The position numbers and the translations under genes are program-made. Below are positions 24,421 to 32,283 of a DNA stretch of 64,000 nt, piece after piece (positions within the stretch are counted from its first letter, which is position 1; the number at the start of each line of letters is the position of its first letter). This stretch comes from Isoptericola peretonis (GTDB taxonomy: Bacteria; Actinomycetota; Actinomycetes; Actinomycetales; Cellulomonadaceae): the NCBI GenBank assembly GCA_023241745.1, contig JALQCY010000006.1, positions 186,001 through 250,000 on the forward strand, given 5' to 3'. The notes beneath the pieces are model-generated. The model ran no database searches and was not told the DNA's origin. It was given only the letters and a program-made list of their open reading frames with translations.

Positions 24421-26117
24421 GAACCCACGATATCCGCGCGCTCGCGGGTCCCGGGACCGTCGTCGTCGGACGCGGGCCCGGCGACGTCCTCTTCCCCCTC
24501 GGAGGGCACGGCCTCGGGGACCGCGTCGAGCGCGCCGGCCTTGGCCGGGTCCGCGACCGCCTCGCCGCGCGCCACCATGCCGGCGACGTCGGAGAGCTTG
24601 ATCACGGGCAGGAACAGCGCCAGGACGAGGCCGACCCCGACCAGCGGCACGAGGTACCAGAACGACGGCGCCAGGGAGTCGGCGTACGCGTCGATGACGC
24701 CGGACTTGAACGGCTCCGGCAGCTGCTGCACGGCGGCGGGGGTCAGGCTCGACTCGCCACCGGCGGTGGCGCCGCCCGGCATCCCCGCGAAGACCTCCGT
24801 GAGGTTGTCGGTGAGGCGCGTGGTGAAGATCGTCGTGAAGAGGGCGGAACCCACGGCCGCGCCGATCTCGCGGAAGAAGTTGTTCGCCGACGTGGCCGTA
24901 CCGAGCTCGTGCGGGTCGACGGCGTTCTGGACCGCGAGCACGACGGTCTGCATCACGAGGCCCATGCCGGCGCCCAGCGTGAAGATCATGGCCCCGAAGG
25001 TCCACATCGACATGTCGCCCGACAGGGTGGTCAGCCACACCATCGCCAGGATCACGACGATCAGGCCTGCCACCGGGTACGCCTTGTACTTGCCGGTCTT
25101 CGAGATCGCGATACCCGAGACGATGGAGGTGAGCATCATGCCCGCCATCATCGGGAGCATCAGCCAGCCGGACTCGGTGACCCCGGCGCCCGTCGACATC
25201 TGCAGGAACGTCGGGATCATCGCCATCGCCGAGAACATGCCCATGCCGAGCACCAGGCCGATGAGCGTGGTGATCGTGAAGGTGCGGTTCTTGAACAGCC
25301 GCAGCGGGATCAGCGGCTCCTTGGCGCGCGTCTCGACCAGGACGAAGGCGGCGACCGCGGCCAGCGTCAGCACGACGAGGCCGGACAGGCGCCAGTTGCT
25401 CCAGTCGTAGCCGCCCGAGGAGAGCGACTCCCAGCTGGTGACCATCACGATGCCGGTGGTGGCCACGGCCATGGTGACGATGCCGGCCCAGTCCACGGGG
25501 CGCGACGAGCGGTGCGACGGCAGCTTGAGCGCGAACCACGCGATGGCGAACGCCGCGATGCCGACCGGGATGTTGAGCCAGAAGGTCCAGCGCCAGCCCG
25601 GGCCCTCGGTGAGCCAGCCGCCCAGGAGCGGGCCGAGGACGGCGGAGATGCCGAACAGGGCGCCGAGCGGGCCCATGTACTTGCCGCGCTCGGAGGCGGG
25701 CACGATGTCGGCGATGATCGACTGCGACAGGATCATCAGCCCGCCGCCGCCGAGCCCCTGCACGGCGCGCCAGATCACGAGCTCGGGCATGTTCTGCGCG
25801 AACCCGGCGCCCGCCGAGGCGAGCGTGAACAGGCCGATGGCGACGAGGAACGGCCAGCGCCGCCCGTACAGGTCGCCGAACTTGCCGTACAGCGGCATGC
25901 CGATGGCGACGGCCAGGATGTAGGCCGTGATGACCCACCCCTGGTGCTCGACGCCGTTCAGCTCACCGACGATGGTGGGCATCGCGGTGCCGACGATCGT
26001 CTGGTCGAGGGAGGACAGGAACATCGACGCCATCAGGGCGCCGAAGATCAGCCAGACGGTGCGCTGCGTCAGGACGACGAGCGGCTTGTCCGGCGCGACG
26101 GGAGCGGCATGGCTCAT
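24417..26117 (-). CDS. MFS transporter, DHA2 (14-TMS) family
   Basis: Predicted proton-driven multidrug exporter of 566 residues with 14 membrane helices. Motifs of the DHA2 family are visible: LDQTIVGTAMPTIVGEL in helix 1, GKFGDLYGRRWPFLV (motif A) and GPLLGGWLTEGPGWRWTFW (motif C region). An acidic C-terminal tail of about 60 residues follows the last helix. GAGGTG precedes the ATG. A TetR gene lies upstream on the same strand, suggesting local control. Substrate unknown. Confidence 0.9.
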   Translation of the reverse strand: MSHAAPVAPDKPLVVLTQRTVWLIFGALMASMFLSSLDQTIVGTAMPTIVGELNGVEHQGWVITAYILAVAIGMPLYGKFGDLYGRRWPFLVAIGLFTLASAGAGFAQNMPELVIWRAVQGLGGGGLMILSQSIIADIVPASERGKYMGPLGALFGISAVLGPLLGGWLTEGPGWRWTFWLNIPVGIAAFAIAWFALKLPSHRSSRPVDWAGIVTMAVATTGIVMVTSWESLSSGGYDWSNWRLSGLVVLTLAAVAAFVLVETRAKEPLIPLRLFKNRTFTITTLIGLVLGMGMFSAMAMIPTFLQMSTGAGVTESGWLMLPMMAGMMLTSIVSGIAISKTGKYKAYPVAGLIVVILAMVWLTTLSGDMSMWTFGAMIFTLGAGMGLVMQTVVLAVQNAVDPHELGTATSANNFFREIGAAVGSALFTTIFTTRLTDNLTEVFAGMPGGATAGGESSLTPAAVQQLPEPFKSGVIDAYADSLAPSFWYLVPLVGVGLVLALFLPVIKLSDVAGMVARGEAVADPAKAGALDAVPEAVPSEGEEDVAGPASDDDGPGTRERADIVGS

Positions 26118-26225
26118 GAGGACACCTCGGATCGGCGGCGCGGGGCGCCGGGGTAGTGACAGGGCTGGGGGTGCTGCGGGGTGCTGCTGGTGCGGGACGG
26201 AGGCGGGCGCCGGTGCGCCCGGCGC

Positions 26226-26831
26226 TCAGGCCGCGAGGATCGCGGCGAGCTGTGCGACGACGCGCGGCACGTGGTCGCCGACGTCGCCCTGGCGATCCGT
26301 GCGGCCCCAGTCGTCCATCGCCGCCCGGGCGAGGACGAACACGACCATGGCGCACATCTCGGGGTCGGCCGGCAGGGGTGCCGACTCGTGCCGCCGCTCG
26401 AAGAGCGCCACCACCTGGGTCTTGTGCCGCTCGAACCAGGCGAAGTGCCGGCCGAGCAGCCGAGGATCGGCCTGGAGGATCTCGAGGACCTGCTCGCCCT
26501 GGTGGTCGGGGCCGGAGAGGGCGTCGAGCATCGACCGGACGAGCATCTCGACGTCCGCCGCGAGCCGGCCGGTGGGCCCGCCTGCGGCGAACGCCTCGCG
26601 CACCTCGGGACTCAGCTCGAACGAGCCCTGCCCGAGCACCGCGTCGTCCTTCGACTCGAAGTAGTTGAAGAACGTGCGGGGCGAGATCTGGGCGGCCTCG
26701 GCGATCTCCTCCACCGTGACGGCGTCGAGCCCACGGGCGAGCACGAGCCGCTGGGCGGCCTCGACGATCGCGTCCGCACGCGCGCGCTTCTTGCGCTCAC
26801 GCAGGCCGAGGTCGCCGACAGGAGGAGTCAC
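26226..26831 (-). CDS. TetR family transcriptional regulator
   Basis: Repressor-type protein of about 201 residues. The N-terminal helix-turn-helix is visible in DAVTVEEIAEAAQISPRTFFNYF, with the usual FNYFESKDD ending. The C-terminal ligand domain is not assigned. The GTG at 26831 was preferred to a TTG at 26855 because the latter would lie inside the palindrome. It is upstream of the DHA2 exporter on the same strand, which it probably controls together with itself. Confidence 0.85.
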   Translation of the reverse strand: MTPPVGDLGLRERKKRARADAIVEAAQRLVLARGLDAVTVEEIAEAAQISPRTFFNYFESKDDAVLGQGSFELSPEVREAFAAGGPTGRLAADVEMLVRSMLDALSGPDHQGEQVLEILQADPRLLGRHFAWFERHKTQVVALFERRHESAPLPADPEMCAMVVFVLARAAMDDWGRTDRQGDVGDHVPRVVAQLAAILAA

Positions 26832-26854
26832 CGGACAATCATGCACCGGCTGCA

Positions 26855-26875
26855 ATTTTGCACCTAGTGCAAAAT
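26855..26875. promoter_or_regulatory. candidate TetR operator
   Basis: Perfect 9-bp inverted repeat ATTTTGCAC/GTGCAAAAT with a 3-base spacer, about 24 bases before the TetR start and 14 bases after the dhaM stop. It is an AT-rich island in very GC-rich DNA, which fits an operator overlapping a promoter. Confidence 0.65.
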
Positions 26876-26888
26876 CCTGTGAGGCTGC

Positions 26889-27599
26889 TCACACCTCGCC
26901 GAAGCCGCCCTCGATCAGTCCGACCACCGTCGCCACCGCGTCCTGCGCGTCGGCGCCCCGCGCCGCCACCTCCACCTCGGTGCCGGCGGCCGTGCCGAGC
27001 GCCATGAGCCGCAGCACGGACGTGGCGTCGACGCCCTGGAGCGTCACGGGCCCGCCGAACGCGGACGCCGCACGGGCCACCACCGCCGCCGGGCGCGCGT
27101 GGAGCCCCAGCGGGTTGCGGATCACGACCCGCGCCGTGACGGCGTCACCGACCGCCTCGCCCGCGGCCGCCGGGCCCACGGGCGTCGGGGCCACGGCTGC
27201 CGGCGTCTCGCCCTGCGCCGGCGCGCCGGCGTCCTCGGCGGCCGCGAGCACCTGGCCCAGGTCGCCGCCCTGCTGCGCCGCGACGGCCGCGGCCACGGCC
27301 CCCTCGACGAAGGGCGCGTCCGCGAGGCGGACCCTGCCGGCGAGGTCGTCGTCGAGCTCCAGCGCGGACTCGACCGTCAGGACGGCGGAGCCGAGGTCCG
27401 CGAGCACGACGACGCCGTCCACCCCGGGGAGCACCCGATCCAGGGCGCCCTGCACCACGTCCAGCGACGTGCCCAGTCCGCCGTCCGTGTCCCCGGCGCC
27501 GGCGGCGACGACGACGTCCGGCGCCATCTCGCGCGCCAGCTCGGCCGCCCCCTCGGCGAGCCGCACCGAGTGGGAGACCAGCACCAGCCCGACGCTCAT
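26889..27599 (-). CDS. dhaM: dihydroxyacetone kinase phosphotransfer subunit DhaM, EIIA-HPr fusion
   Basis: Passes phosphate from the PTS to DhaL-bound ADP. Residues 1-125 form the mannose-type EIIA domain with His10 in LVSHSVRLAEG. After an Ala/Pro linker, residues 155-236 form an HPr domain with His167 in NPLGLHARPA. The ATG overlaps the dhaL stop as ATGA. A two-domain DhaM lacking the EI-like part is common in actinobacteria. Confidence 0.92.
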   Translation of the reverse strand: MSVGLVLVSHSVRLAEGAAELAREMAPDVVVAAGAGDTDGGLGTSLDVVQGALDRVLPGVDGVVVLADLGSAVLTVESALELDDDLAGRVRLADAPFVEGAVAAAVAAQQGGDLGQVLAAAEDAGAPAQGETPAAVAPTPVGPAAAGEAVGDAVTARVVIRNPLGLHARPAAVVARAASAFGGPVTLQGVDATSVLRLMALGTAAGTEVEVAARGADAQDAVATVVGLIEGGFGEV

Positions 27600-28273
27600 T
27601 CCGGGTCCGCTCCCGCGGCGACGTCCGCGGTGCCGCCCTCCAGCGCCGCGCCGAGCGCGGCGCCGAGGAGCAGCGCCGTCGAGCGTGCGCCCGGGTCCTC
27701 GTGCCCCGCGCTGCGCTCGCCCAGGTAGGACGCCCGCCCCTTCGTGGCCACGAGGGGGATCGTCCCGGTGGCCCCGGCGTCGGCCGCCTTGGCCGCCGCG
27801 CGCAGCACCTCGACGGGGTCGTGGCCGGCGTCGGCGGCGGCCGTCGCCGCCTCGACCGCCGGCGCGAGGGCGTCCACCATCGTCTTCTCCCCCACCTTGG
27901 CCTTGCCGCGCGACGTCACGCCCTCGAGCGCGGCCTCGAGCAGCACGACGACGCCCGACTCGTCCACGCTCGGGCGGGCGGACCGCTTCGCAGCGCGCAG
28001 GAAGGCCGTGCCGTAGAGGGGCCCGGACGCTCCCCCGACCTTCGACATGAGCGTCGTCGCCACCAGCATGAGGACGTCGCCGACCTGCGTGCGCTCCTGT
28101 GCTGCCGGCTCGTCGAACTTCGCGACCACCGCCTGGAAACCGCGGTGCAGGTTCTCCCCGTGGTCGCCGTCGCCGATCTGCCGGTCGAGCTCGGTGAGGT
28201 GGTCCCTCTCCTCCGCCACGACGTCGGCGGTGCGCCGCACCCAACGCTCCGCCCATGCCACGTCGAGACCCAT
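27596..28273 (-). CDS. dhaL: dihydroxyacetone kinase subunit DhaL
   Basis: Nucleotide-binding subunit that holds ADP/ATP as a phosphate relay. The 225-residue product has the family motifs QIGDGDHGENLHRGF (metal-binding Asp residues) and LMSKVGGASGPLYG, and KVGEKTMVDALAP later. The ATG at 28273 gives the normal start; GAGGAGG lies upstream. It is coupled to dhaM and is 41 bases after dhaK. Confidence 0.94.
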   Translation of the reverse strand: MGLDVAWAERWVRRTADVVAEERDHLTELDRQIGDGDHGENLHRGFQAVVAKFDEPAAQERTQVGDVLMLVATTLMSKVGGASGPLYGTAFLRAAKRSARPSVDESGVVVLLEAALEGVTSRGKAKVGEKTMVDALAPAVEAATAAADAGHDPVEVLRAAAKAADAGATGTIPLVATKGRASYLGERSAGHEDPGARSTALLLGAALGAALEGGTADVAAGADPE

Positions 28274-28314
28274 GCCCGCACGCCTCCTCGCCTCGGGGCG
28301 CCCTGCGGCGCCCG

Positions 28315-29310
28315 TCACCAGTGCAACGCCGCCGTGCGCACGGGTGCGTCCCACAGCGTCCGCAGCTCGTCGTCCAGCCGCAGCACCGTGATCGACGCGC
28401 CCTGCATCTCCAGCGACGTCACGTAGTTGCCCACGAGCGACCGGGAGACGGTGACCCCGCGCTCCTCGAGCAGCCCGCGCGCTCGACCATAGACGACGTA
28501 CAGCTCCGACAGCGGCGTGCCGCCCATCCCGTTGACGAACAGCAGCACGTCGTCGCCGTCGGCCAGCCGGAGGTCGTCGGCCACCGGGTCGAGCAGGCTC
28601 CGCGTGATCTCGGCGGCGCCCGTGAACGGCACGCGGCGGCGGCCCGGTTCGCCGTGGATGCCGATGCCGATCTCCACCTCGTCGTCGGGCAGGTCGAAGG
28701 ACGGCCTGCCCACGTGCGGCACGGTGCTCGCCGTCAGCGCGACGCCCATGGTGCGCACGTTCGCCACCACCCGGCCCGCCACCTCCGTCACGGCGCCGAG
28801 GCCGTCACCCCGCGCCGCGGCCGCGCCCGCGATCTTCTCCACGCAGACCGTGCCGGCCACCCCGCGGCGGCCCGCCGTGTACAGGGAGTCCTCGACGGCG
28901 ACGTCGTCGTTGACGAGGATGGTCGTCACCTGCGACCCCTCGGCCTCGACCAGCTCCACGGCCGTCTCGAAGTTGAGCACGTCGCCCGTGTAGTTCTTCA
29001 CGATCGCGACGACGCCGGCCCCCGCGTCCGCGCCGAGCAGCGCGGGGACGATCTGGTCCGGCGTGGGCGACGTGAACACCGCCCCGGGGACCGCCGCGTC
29101 GAGCATCCCGTCGCCCACGAACCCGGCGTGCAGCGGCTCGTGCCCCGACCCGCCGCCGCTGACGAGGCCCACCTTGCCCGCGACGGGTCCCCCGGCACGC
29201 GAGACGTACACGGGCTCGGTGTGCACCCGGACCAGGTCCGCGTGTGCCAGCCCGAAGCCTGTGAGCGAGTCGGTGACCGCGTCCGCGGGGTCGTCGAGCA
29301 GCTTCTTCAT
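28315..29310 (-). CDS. dhaK: dihydroxyacetone kinase subunit DhaK
   Basis: Binds dihydroxyacetone covalently and phosphorylates it using DhaL and DhaM. The 331-residue product begins MKKLLDDPADAVTDSLTG and has LVSGGGSGHEPLHAGFVG. The substrate-binding His219 is in IGIGIHGEPG. First gene of dhaK-dhaL-dhaM. No DhaR-type regulator or glycerol dehydrogenase lies in the window. Confidence 0.94.
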   Translation of the reverse strand: MKKLLDDPADAVTDSLTGFGLAHADLVRVHTEPVYVSRAGGPVAGKVGLVSGGGSGHEPLHAGFVGDGMLDAAVPGAVFTSPTPDQIVPALLGADAGAGVVAIVKNYTGDVLNFETAVELVEAEGSQVTTILVNDDVAVEDSLYTAGRRGVAGTVCVEKIAGAAAARGDGLGAVTEVAGRVVANVRTMGVALTASTVPHVGRPSFDLPDDEVEIGIGIHGEPGRRRVPFTGAAEITRSLLDPVADDLRLADGDDVLLFVNGMGGTPLSELYVVYGRARGLLEERGVTVSRSLVGNYVTSLEMQGASITVLRLDDELRTLWDAPVRTAALHW

Positions 29311-29461
29311 GTCGTGTCTCCTCGCCTCGCAGCCACGCCGGTCGCGCCGGCGACCCCGTCGTCGCCGACGCTCCCGTGGCCTGGCTCCATCCAACACCCG
29401 CCGCCCGAGCCACGCAGGCCCCGGGAGGACGGCGACCGGGTGATCGTCCCGGCCCGCCGGG

Positions 29462-30898
29462 TCATCCGCGGCCGAGCAGGATCCGTGCGTCGGCGACGGT
29501 GATCACCGATCCGGTGACGAGAACGCCGCGTCCGGTGCCGACGCCCACCCGGTCGCCGCTCTCGGAGAGGTCCGCGGCGACCTGCAGCGCCTCGTCCAGG
29601 CGCGCTGCCGTGCGCACCCGGTCCTCGCCGAAGATCTCCCGCGCCACCTCGGCCAGGTCCTCGGGGTCGGCGGAGCGGTCGGACGAGTTCCGCGTCAGCA
29701 CCAGCTCGGTGAGCACGGGCTCCAGCGTGGCCAGCAGCCCCTCGGCGTCCTTGTCCGCCATCACGGCGACGACGCCGACGAGCCGCGGCAGGTCGAACTC
29801 CTCCTCGATCGCGTCGACGAGCGCCTGCGCGCCGTGCGGGTTGTGCGCCGCGTCGACCAGCACGGTCGGGCTGGACCGGACCACCTCGAGCCGGCCCGGC
29901 ACGACGACGTCGGCGAACGCCACCTCCACCACTCCCCCGTCGAGCGCCCGCCCGCCGAGCAGCGCCTCGACCGCGGCGAGAGCGAGGAGCGCGTTGTGCG
30001 CTTGGTGCTCGCCGTGCAGCGGCACGAGCACCTCCGTGTAGAGGCCGGCGGGCGTGCGCAGGTCCACGAGCTGGCCTCCGACGGCCGGCCTGCGTCCCGC
30101 GACCTCGAGCTCCACGCCCTCGCGCAGCAGGTGCGCGGAGGTCTCGGCGACGCGTTCACGCAGGATCTCGTCGACGACCGGCTGCTGCTCGGCGCTGACG
30201 ACCGTGGCCCGGTCCTTGACGATCCCGGACTTCTCGGTCGCGATCTCCGCCAGCGTGGAGCCGAGCCAGCGCTCGTGGTCGATGCCGACCGGCGTGAGCA
30301 CGGCGACCTCGCCGTCGACGACGTTCGTGGAGTCCCAGCGCCCGCCCATGCCGACCTCGATCACCGCGACGTCGACCGGGGCGTCGGCGAAGGCCGCGAC
30401 CGCCATCACCGTGAGGACCTCGAAGAAGCTCAGCCGCGGGCCGCCCGCCTCCTGCGACTCGCGGTCCACGACCCCGACGTACGGCGCGACGTCCTCGAAC
30501 ACCTCGACGAAGCGGGCCGCGCTCAACGGCTCGCCGTCCACCTGGATGCGCTCGGTGACGCTCGTCAGGTGCGGCGAGGTGAACAGGCCGGTGCGCAGCC
30601 CGTGCTCGCGCACCAGGCGCTCGGTCATGCGCGCCGTTGACGTCTTGCCGTTGGTGCCCGTGAGGTGCACGGTGCGGAACGCGTGCTGCGGGTCGCCGAG
30701 CAGCTCGAGCACCCGGCGGACGCGGTCGAGCGTGGGGTCGATGTCGTGCTCGGGCGCGCGCGACATGATCTCGGCGTAGACCTCGCGCAGCGACTCCGCC
30801 GCGGCGGCGTCCTCCGCCGCCTGGCGCGCTGCCTGACGCTCGGCGGTGCGGGCCTTGCGTGCGGCGGACGAGGACTGGTGCTCAGCGTCGGGGGTCAC
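29462..30898 (-). CDS. folC: bifunctional folylpolyglutamate/dihydrofolate synthase
   Basis: Adds glutamate to dihydropteroate and folates. The 478-residue product carries the P-loop HLTGTNGKTSTARM, the FolC motif LFTSPHLTSVTERI, EVGMGGRWDSTN, and the C-terminal domain with VLVDAAHNPHGAQAL. An Ala/Arg-rich extension of about 40 residues precedes the core. Usually followed by DUF4233 and ndk; here the dha genes, TetR and the exporter come between. Confidence 0.94.
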   Translation of the reverse strand: MTPDAEHQSSSAARKARTAERQAARQAAEDAAAAESLREVYAEIMSRAPEHDIDPTLDRVRRVLELLGDPQHAFRTVHLTGTNGKTSTARMTERLVREHGLRTGLFTSPHLTSVTERIQVDGEPLSAARFVEVFEDVAPYVGVVDRESQEAGGPRLSFFEVLTVMAVAAFADAPVDVAVIEVGMGGRWDSTNVVDGEVAVLTPVGIDHERWLGSTLAEIATEKSGIVKDRATVVSAEQQPVVDEILRERVAETSAHLLREGVELEVAGRRPAVGGQLVDLRTPAGLYTEVLVPLHGEHQAHNALLALAAVEALLGGRALDGGVVEVAFADVVVPGRLEVVRSSPTVLVDAAHNPHGAQALVDAIEEEFDLPRLVGVVAVMADKDAEGLLATLEPVLTELVLTRNSSDRSADPEDLAEVAREIFGEDRVRTAARLDEALQVAADLSESGDRVGVGTGRGVLVTGSVITVADARILLGRG

Positions 30899-30940
30899 GG
30901 TCCGAGGATATGCGGTGCGCGCCCCGGGACGGCCCCGTCG

Positions 30941-31417
30941 TCAGCGCGGGGCGAGCACCACGACCGGAGTCTCGTGGGCCCGGTGCGCGGCGAACCTGTC
31001 GACGTCGCCCCACCCTCGGTTCCCGGCGACGAGGGCCCAGAGCCGCTCGCGCTCCTCTCCCGCCGCCTCCGACGCGCGGACCGGCCGTGGGCCGTCCGCC
31101 GTGTCCACGACGGCGTCCGGCTGTGCGCGCACGTTGAGCCACCACGCGGGCAGCGGGTCGCCCCAGCCGTTCATGGCCAACGTGACGTAGCGCTCGCCGT
31201 CCTCGACGTACGCCAGGATCACGGCGCGCTCCTGGCCCGAGCGGCGGCCGACGGCCCGCAGGCGCAGCAGGCCGGACTGCCCGGCCGCAGGCCTCCGCAG
31301 GGGGTACCGCCCGCCCGTGAGGCGGTAGGCCCCCCGCTGGAACGCCCACGCGGAGCGGACGAACCAGCGCGGCGGGAGCCAGGGTCGGTCGTCGAGAGGT
31401 GAGCGGGTGCTGTCCAT
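30941..31417 (-). CDS. deazaflavin-dependent nitroreductase family protein (DDN-like)
   Basis: Small split-barrel protein of 158 residues in the F420H2-dependent DDN/FDR family. It shows the family layout LLRLRAVGRRSGQERAVIL, then GWGDPLPAWWLNVRAQPDA and RERLWALVAGNRGWGDVDRF. Likely an F420-dependent quinone or nitro-compound reductase; substrate unknown. It is divergent from a TetR gene with palindromes between them, so that TetR probably regulates it. Confidence 0.85.
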   Translation of the reverse strand: MDSTRSPLDDRPWLPPRWFVRSAWAFQRGAYRLTGGRYPLRRPAAGQSGLLRLRAVGRRSGQERAVILAYVEDGERYVTLAMNGWGDPLPAWWLNVRAQPDAVVDTADGPRPVRASEAAGEERERLWALVAGNRGWGDVDRFAAHRAHETPVVVLAPR

Positions 31418-31446
31418 GACGTTCTCCCGGATCGGAGGGCACGACG

Positions 31447-31482
31447 TCTACGCCGTAGTTACAGCGTAGACCTACGTCGTAG
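31447..31482. promoter_or_regulatory. TetR operator cluster between DDN-like gene and tetR
   Basis: A 24-bp imperfect palindrome (31447-31470, 10 of 12 pairs) is followed at once by CTACGTCGTAG (31472-31482). It also contains CTACGCCGTAG (31448-31458), giving two sites of the form CTACGNCGTAG 24 bases apart. They lie in the 90-base divergent region. Confidence 0.7.
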
Positions 31483-31507
31483 ACCGTGCCAGGGTTAAAG
31501 TGCCGAG

Positions 31508-32215
31508 ATGGCCGCGAGAACCGCCCGCACAGCTCTCCCGACGTCATCCGGGCGCACGGCGCGCGCCGGGCGGCTCACCCGCGAGCACGTCGTGGCGTCC
31601 GCGATCGAGCTCGCCGACGCCGAAGGCCTCGACGCCGTGAGCATGCGCCGGCTGGGACAGGTGCTCGGCGTGGACCCGATGGCGATCTACCGGCACGTCG
31701 ACGGCAAGGAGGCCCTGCTCGACGCCATGACCGACACGGTCGTCGCCCAGATCCAGTCCGTGACCGACGCCGGCGGGTGGCAGGCATCGGCTCGGGCGAC
31801 CATGCTCGCCGCGCGCGCCGCGATGCTGCGGCACCCCTGGACCGCCGCCGTGCGCAGGACGCGTACGGAGCCGACGCCCGCCGAGCTGCGCCATCTCGAC
31901 ACCCTGCTGGGGATCCTGCGCAACGGCGGGCTGAGCGTCGACCTCACCCACCACGCGATCCACGCGCTCGGCAGCCGGGTGCTCGGCTTCAGCCAGGACC
32001 TCTACGACGACGGCGGGGCCGCGACGCCCGAGCAGTCGGCGGCCACGGCGGCCGCCCTGGCCCGTACCCACCCGCGGCTCGCGGAGCTCGCCGTCGCGGT
32101 GACGCACGACGGCGCGCTCGGCGCGTGCGACGACGACCTCGAGTTCGCCTTCGCCGTCGACCTCGTCCTCGACGGCCTGGAGCGTCGCCGCGCGGCGGAG
32201 GCGGACGCGACCTGA
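31508..32215 (+). CDS. TetR family regulator with TetR_C-type ligand domain
   Basis: Regulator of 235 residues. The HTH region is LDAVSMRRLGQVLGVDPMAIYRHV, the pattern of classical TetR-like repressors. The C-terminal part (RHPWTAAVRRTRTEPTPAEL, then FAFAVDLVLDGLERR) fits the TetR_C_1 domain. Divergent from the DDN-like reductase with operator-like palindromes between. Ligand unknown. Confidence 0.87.
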   Translation: MAARTARTALPTSSGRTARAGRLTREHVVASAIELADAEGLDAVSMRRLGQVLGVDPMAIYRHVDGKEALLDAMTDTVVAQIQSVTDAGGWQASARATMLAARAAMLRHPWTAAVRRTRTEPTPAELRHLDTLLGILRNGGLSVDLTHHAIHALGSRVLGFSQDLYDDGGAATPEQSAATAAALARTHPRLAELAVAVTHDGALGACDDDLEFAFAVDLVLDGLERRRAAEADAT

Positions 32216-32227
32216 CGTGCCACGCCC

Positions 32228-32262
32228 GAGGGGTGCCACGGGTCAGGCCCGCGGCACCCCTC
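32228..32262. terminator. bidirectional terminator between tetR and ileS
   Basis: A 15-bp stem with one mismatch (32228-32242 and 32248-32262) and a 5-base loop lies between the two convergent stops. Confidence 0.75.
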
Positions 32263-32283
32263 GCCGTCGTATGCCGCGCCGCG

